A stretch of DNA of 64,000 nt from contig NZ_JANADP010000001.1 of assembly GCF_024199945.1 (NCBI RefSeq), positions 7,378,001-7,442,000 on the forward strand. The letters are read 5' to 3'. The notes under the pieces are model-generated. The model did no database searches and was not told the DNA's origin. It saw nothing but the letters and a program-made list of their open reading frames with translations. The translations under genes and the position numbers were made by a program. This DNA comes from Bradyrhizobium sp. CCGUVB4N. Lineage in GTDB: Bacteria > Pseudomonadota > Alphaproteobacteria > Rhizobiales > Xanthobacteraceae. Within the stretch, counting starts at the first letter, position 1; each line of letters starts with the position of its first letter. Shown here in pieces: positions 60,788 through 64,000 of the stretch.

Positions 60788-61440
60788 GGCAGGCGCGATC
60801 TCCGTTCGATGAAGCGAAGGCTGTAGGCGAGCAGACTGATCACGACGAGATAGATCAGCGCCACTGCGGTCCAGATCTCCACCGCTCGAAAATTCTCCGA
60901 CATGATCTCCTGACCTCGCCGGGTCAGCTCGCCGACGCCGATGACGAGGAAGATCGAGGTGTCCTTGACCACGGCCACGACCTGATTGCCCATCGCGGGC
61001 AGTGCACGGCGAAACGCGATCGGCGCGATCACGTAAGCCAGGACCTTGCGGAAGCTCAGGCCCATGGCAAGGCCAGCCTCGCGAAGCCCGGCAGGGACGC
61101 TGTCCAGCGCGCCCCGCACGATCTCGGCAGTGTAGGCCCCCGAATTCACGATCAGCGTGATGATCGCCGCGCTGGTCGAGCTCAAGCGGATGCCCAGCAT
61201 GATCGGCAGGGCAAAATAGACGAACATCACCTGGACGACGATGGGCGTGCCGCGAATGAAGGCGACGTAGGCCTGTGCCGGCGCGGTGACCAGCCAGTTC
61301 CCATAATTGAGACCAACCGCAGTCACGACGCCGACGATCGTGCCGCCGATCAGACCTGCGATCGCGATCAGGATGGTGAGCTCGAGGCCCTCCAGCAATT
61401 CGGGCAAGGCGGCCGTGATCGCGGTCCAATCGAACGACAT
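60784..61440 (-). CDS. Polar amino-acid ABC permease (HisM/GlnP type)
   Basis: 218 aa with about five membrane helices. The N-terminus is LEGLELTILIAIAGLIGGTI; the family EAA-type loop is GLREAGLAMGLSFRKVLAYV, preceded by NSGAYTAEIVRGALDSVPAG. Only one permease gene is present, so it probably forms a homodimer. 18 bp downstream of the binding-protein gene. Confidence 0.94.
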   Translation of the reverse strand: MSFDWTAITAALPELLEGLELTILIAIAGLIGGTIVGVVTAVGLNYGNWLVTAPAQAYVAFIRGTPIVVQVMFVYFALPIMLGIRLSSTSAAIITLIVNSGAYTAEIVRGALDSVPAGLREAGLAMGLSFRKVLAYVIAPIAFRRALPAMGNQVVAVVKDTSIFLVIGVGELTRRGQEIMSENFRAVEIWTAVALIYLVVISLLAYSLRFIERRSRLP

Positions 61441-61458
61441 GGCAAGGGATCCGGCGCC

Positions 61459-62223
61459 TTAGGTCGATTCCGGCCCGAACCATTTTTCGCGCAGCGCCTT
61501 CAGCCGTCCGTCGGCCTTCATGGCAGCGAGCGACGCATTCGCCGTCGCAACCAGAGGACTGCCCTTCTGGAAGCCAATGCCGACGTCGCGACCTTCCAGC
61601 TTCGGCTGGAGCACCCTGACTTTGCCCTTGCCGGCGTTGTTGGCGTAGTACATCAGCGCCGGCGCGTCATAGACGACAGCATCCGTCCGCCCCGCCTCGA
61701 GCGCCAGCAATGCATTGTTGATGGTCGGCATCTGCTCGATGCTCGCGCCCTTGATGTGCTCGCGGATGAAGTCGACGGCGACCGTTCCCGTTTCGGTGCC
61801 GATCGCCTTGCCCGTGAGATCGTCGGGCGTCTTGATCGCGTTATTGCCGGCTCCGGTGATGGCAATCAAGCCGCTCTGATAGTAGGGCTCCGAGAAGTCG
61901 ATCACCTTCTGACGCTCCGGCTTGATGAACAGCTGGGAGACGATCGCGTCGATGTTCTTCGTCTGCAACGCGGGGATCAACGCGCCGAACTGCATCGGCT
62001 GCACATGCCATTTGCGGTTCAGCCCCTTCGCTACCTCGGCCCAGACTTCGATGTCGAAGCCCGAATAGCCGTCGCCATCCTTGAAGGCAAAGGGCGGGCT
62101 GCCGACATTGGAGCCGACGATAAGCTCGGCATCTTCGGCTCTGGCCGGCCAGGACATCGAGATTGCGGGGGCGGCAATCAAACCAAGCTTGATAAAATCG
62201 CGACGTTTCACCTTCATCTCCAT
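61459..62223 (-). CDS. Polar amino-acid ABC substrate-binding protein (family 3)
   Basis: Periplasmic receptor, 254 aa from ATG 62223; a GTG six codons or so later with GGAG six bases upstream is an alternative start. The signal has Lys-Arg-Arg (VKRRDFIKLGLIAAPAISMS), possibly Tat. Family motifs: SNVGSPPFAFKDGDGYSGFD, IVSQLFIKPERQKVIDFSEP and GKAIGTETGTVAVDFI. The ligand is likely a polar amino acid or short amide; it is not deducible. Confidence 0.9.
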   Translation of the reverse strand: MEMKVKRRDFIKLGLIAAPAISMSWPARAEDAELIVGSNVGSPPFAFKDGDGYSGFDIEVWAEVAKGLNRKWHVQPMQFGALIPALQTKNIDAIVSQLFIKPERQKVIDFSEPYYQSGLIAITGAGNNAIKTPDDLTGKAIGTETGTVAVDFIREHIKGASIEQMPTINNALLALEAGRTDAVVYDAPALMYYANNAGKGKVRVLQPKLEGRDVGIGFQKGSPLVATANASLAAMKADGRLKALREKWFGPEST

Positions 62224-62251
62224 GGCACGGGTGGGTTCTGGGTTCGGCTCG

Positions 62252-63154
62252 TCAGGTCGAAATTTTCTCGCATTCGGTCGGCTGTACGACGCCGGAGAGC
62301 CAGCAGCCGTCGATGCGCCCATCATCGAGATTGAAGCGGACCTGGATTTCAGACGGACGCTTCATCGCGCGCCCCTGGCGGACCGTGATCGCGCGATCGG
62401 AGGCTTCGACCAAACCGTTGGACAGCAGGCCGAACGACAAGGCGGATGCCGCGATGCCGGTCGCTGCATCTTCCGGATACCCCGACGAGCGCGGAAACTG
62501 ACGCGCGTCGACGACCTGCCGCTCCCGGTCGGAGATCGCGTAGGGATAGAGTCCGGTGGAGGCGATGCGGGAACACAGCCGCTCGATCCTGTCGAAGTTC
62601 GGGTTCAAACCGTCGAGCACCGATACCGATCGCAGCGGAATGAGAGTCTTCACGCGGCTGGTCCGCGCATTCTGGATCGGCAGCGGCGCGATGTCGTCGG
62701 AACGGATGCCAAGCACCTCGACAATGTCGGCTCTCACCTGATCGGTATCGGAAAGCGGCTCGACATGGCCTGCGGGCTGCGAGACCTCCACGCAGACGTC
62801 CTGTCCTGCCGCCCGCCGGATCCGCGCTTCGACGCGGCCGCTCTTGGTCGAGATCTTCAAGTGATCGCCCGACACTCGGCCGAGCTGCGCGAGCAGCCAG
62901 ACGGCGCCCACCGTCGCATGTCCGCACATCGACATTTCGTGGTTGGGGACCCAGAAGCGAAATTCGAAATCGCAATCCGACGCCAAAGGCGCCGGCAGGA
63001 CGAATCCGCTTTCATGGCCGTAGGAGCTCGCCACCTCCTGCATCTGCGCATCCGACATTCCGGCCGCGTCGACGACGATCGGCGCCGGATTGCCGCCGTC
63101 GGGCCCCGCGGCGAACACGCGGACGAATCGAACCTGATGTCTTGACCTGTTCAT
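62252..63154 (-). CDS. PhzF-family isomerase/epimerase-like protein
   Basis: 300 aa from ATG 63154. The fold is diaminopimelate-epimerase-like; family marks are FAAGPDGGNPAPIVVD, YGHESGFVLP (with the catalytic Glu of PhzF), MSMCGHATVGAVWLLAQLG and GYPEDAATGIAASALSFGLL. PhzF isomerises dihydro-hydroxyanthranilate; most homologues have unknown substrates and no phenazine genes lie here. It is the first gene of the operon with the amino-acid transporter and the NylB-like hydrolase. Confidence 0.9.
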   Translation of the reverse strand: MNRSRHQVRFVRVFAAGPDGGNPAPIVVDAAGMSDAQMQEVASSYGHESGFVLPAPLASDCDFEFRFWVPNHEMSMCGHATVGAVWLLAQLGRVSGDHLKISTKSGRVEARIRRAAGQDVCVEVSQPAGHVEPLSDTDQVRADIVEVLGIRSDDIAPLPIQNARTSRVKTLIPLRSVSVLDGLNPNFDRIERLCSRIASTGLYPYAISDRERQVVDARQFPRSSGYPEDAATGIAASALSFGLLSNGLVEASDRAITVRQGRAMKRPSEIQVRFNLDDGRIDGCWLSGVVQPTECEKIST

Positions 63155-63252
63155 CACCCATCCCGGAGCGCGAGGCTCTGACGAGCCGTCACGCAGAATT
63201 CACGCCGGTCAAATTATGACCGCCGCCGGCGGGATGCGTGTCCGAACGGGAC

Positions 63253-64000
63253 CTAAGGTTTGATTGATCGGGCCATGCGCTTGCGGACCTCGCTGGGCGA
63301 GCGGCCGTCGGCCCGACGCATCGCATGAGCGAGAGCGGCACCGCTGTCGAATCCGACCCGGAACGCGATCTCCCCGATGGGAAGATCAGTTCCCGCGAGC
63401 AGCTCACAGGCCCTGTCGAGACGCGCCCGCTGCTGGAATTCCCCGATCGACAGACCGGTGAATTCCCGGAACAAGCGGCTCATATGACGCCGCGACACGC
63501 CAAAACGTGCTTCGAGCGTGTCGAGCGGAATGGTCCGGTCGACATGCCGGGTCAGGTATTGCTTCACGTCCTCGATCAACATCATGCCGTGCTCGCGATG
63601 CGAGGTGCCGGACACGACCTCGCCCGCCATGACTTCGGCGATGCATTGAACCAGCAGCGCCGAGGACAGGCCATGGCGAATGCGCGATTGGCCGTAAGCC
63701 TCTCCTTCGCCCCGAGCCGATAGTTCGTGCAAGGCGCGCAGCCTTGAGGTGCAGCGGAAGAAGCTGGTCGTACGGGTTCGCCTCCGGAATTCGCTCAGCG
63801 AGCCGATCTCTCTCTCAAACCTCTCGAGGATCGGTCCGGTGACATAGAGGGCGATGTGGCTGTGCGCTCCGATGCCGGCCCTGGTTTCGTGGGCGCGGTC
63901 GGGCGGCACGACCGCGAAGCGATCCTGAGACAGCCACGTCCCCGCGCGCTGGCCTTCGTGCTTGAGCTCGATCGTTCCGCGGTTCGGCAGGATGAACATC
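63253..64000 (-). CDS. AraC-family transcriptional regulator (5' end beyond window)
   Basis: The frame is open to the right edge, so the N-terminus is missing; 248 aa are seen. A cupin-like N-domain remnant (LSQDRFAVVPPDRAHETRAG) is followed by a C-terminal double HTH: IPLDTLEARFGVSRRHMSRL and LPIGEIAFRVGFDSGAALAH, RADGRSPSEVRKRMA. It is 98 bp upstream of the PhzF gene in the same direction and is the likely activator of that operon. Confidence 0.88.
   Translation of the reverse strand, partial: MFILPNRGTIELKHEGQRAGTWLSQDRFAVVPPDRAHETRAGIGAHSHIALYVTGPILERFEREIGSLSEFRRRTRTTSFFRCTSRLRALHELSARGEGEAYGQSRIRHGLSSALLVQCIAEVMAGEVVSGTSHREHGMMLIEDVKQYLTRHVDRTIPLDTLEARFGVSRRHMSRLFREFTGLSIGEFQQRARLDRACELLAGTDLPIGEIAFRVGFDSGAALAHAMRRADGRSPSEVRKRMARSIKP

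Overview
The window looks like part of the chromosome of a Bradyrhizobium-type alphaproteobacterium. The evidence is high GC, rhizobial-type motility accessory genes (motC, motE, DUF6468 and DUF1217 proteins), three short flagellins of about 300 residues of the lateral-flagellum type, several families of dispersed palindromic repeats, and many branched-chain-amino-acid-type ABC transporters. This assignment rests on family recognition and synteny from memory, not on a database search.

Positions 1-24130 are a nearly complete second (lateral-type) flagellar cluster. A long, tightly overlapping minus-strand series runs motA-fliM-DUF6468-fliN-fliG-flhB-flgB-flgC-fliE-flgG-flgA-flgI-motE-flgH-fliL-fliP. 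Three tandem flagellin genes follow, each with its own structured 5' leader. The series then continues fliF-fliH-motB-motC-fliK, with fliK running off the left edge. A divergent plus-strand group, DUF1217-flgF-fliI, closes the cluster. Hook, hook-junction, FlhA, FliQ, FliR, FlbT and FlaF genes are not in the window. The most interesting signal here is the flagellin leaders: two RNA helices are preserved by compensatory changes among the three copies, and one of them pairs the Shine-Dalgarno sequence with an anti-Shine-Dalgarno segment.

Positions 24131-33111 are a mixed region. It holds an 855-bp intergenic stretch, a MarR regulator, a repeat-rich non-coding block, a ketopantoate-reductase-like gene, an orphan HerA-like ATPase, and a nickel uptake unit (NiCoT permease plus TonB receptor) behind a good NikR operator. 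Three kinds of palindromic repeat lie between these genes.

Positions 33112-43748 hold a probable eight-gene minus-strand operon: a MetQ/NlpA binding protein, an LLM flavin monooxygenase, two AhpD/CMD-fold proteins and a complete branched-chain-type ABC transporter with fused LivH-LivM permeases. After it come a small membrane protein and a MATE exporter with a divergent TetR regulator and a 41-bp operator.

Positions 43905-55610 hold a GntR-controlled divergent catabolic locus. On the minus strand lie a Zn-alcohol dehydrogenase, cupin, quinone reductase, LivHMGF plus binding protein, a beta-hydroxyacid dehydrogenase and a DUF1330 protein. On the plus strand lie gntR, an LLM monooxygenase and a polysaccharide-deacetylase-fold hydrolase. 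Positions 55623-64000 carry a BisC-like molybdoenzyme, a Ser-rich protein with an internal duplication, and an operon of PhzF-like protein, polar amino-acid ABC transporter and NylB-like hydrolase, preceded by a partial AraC-family regulator.
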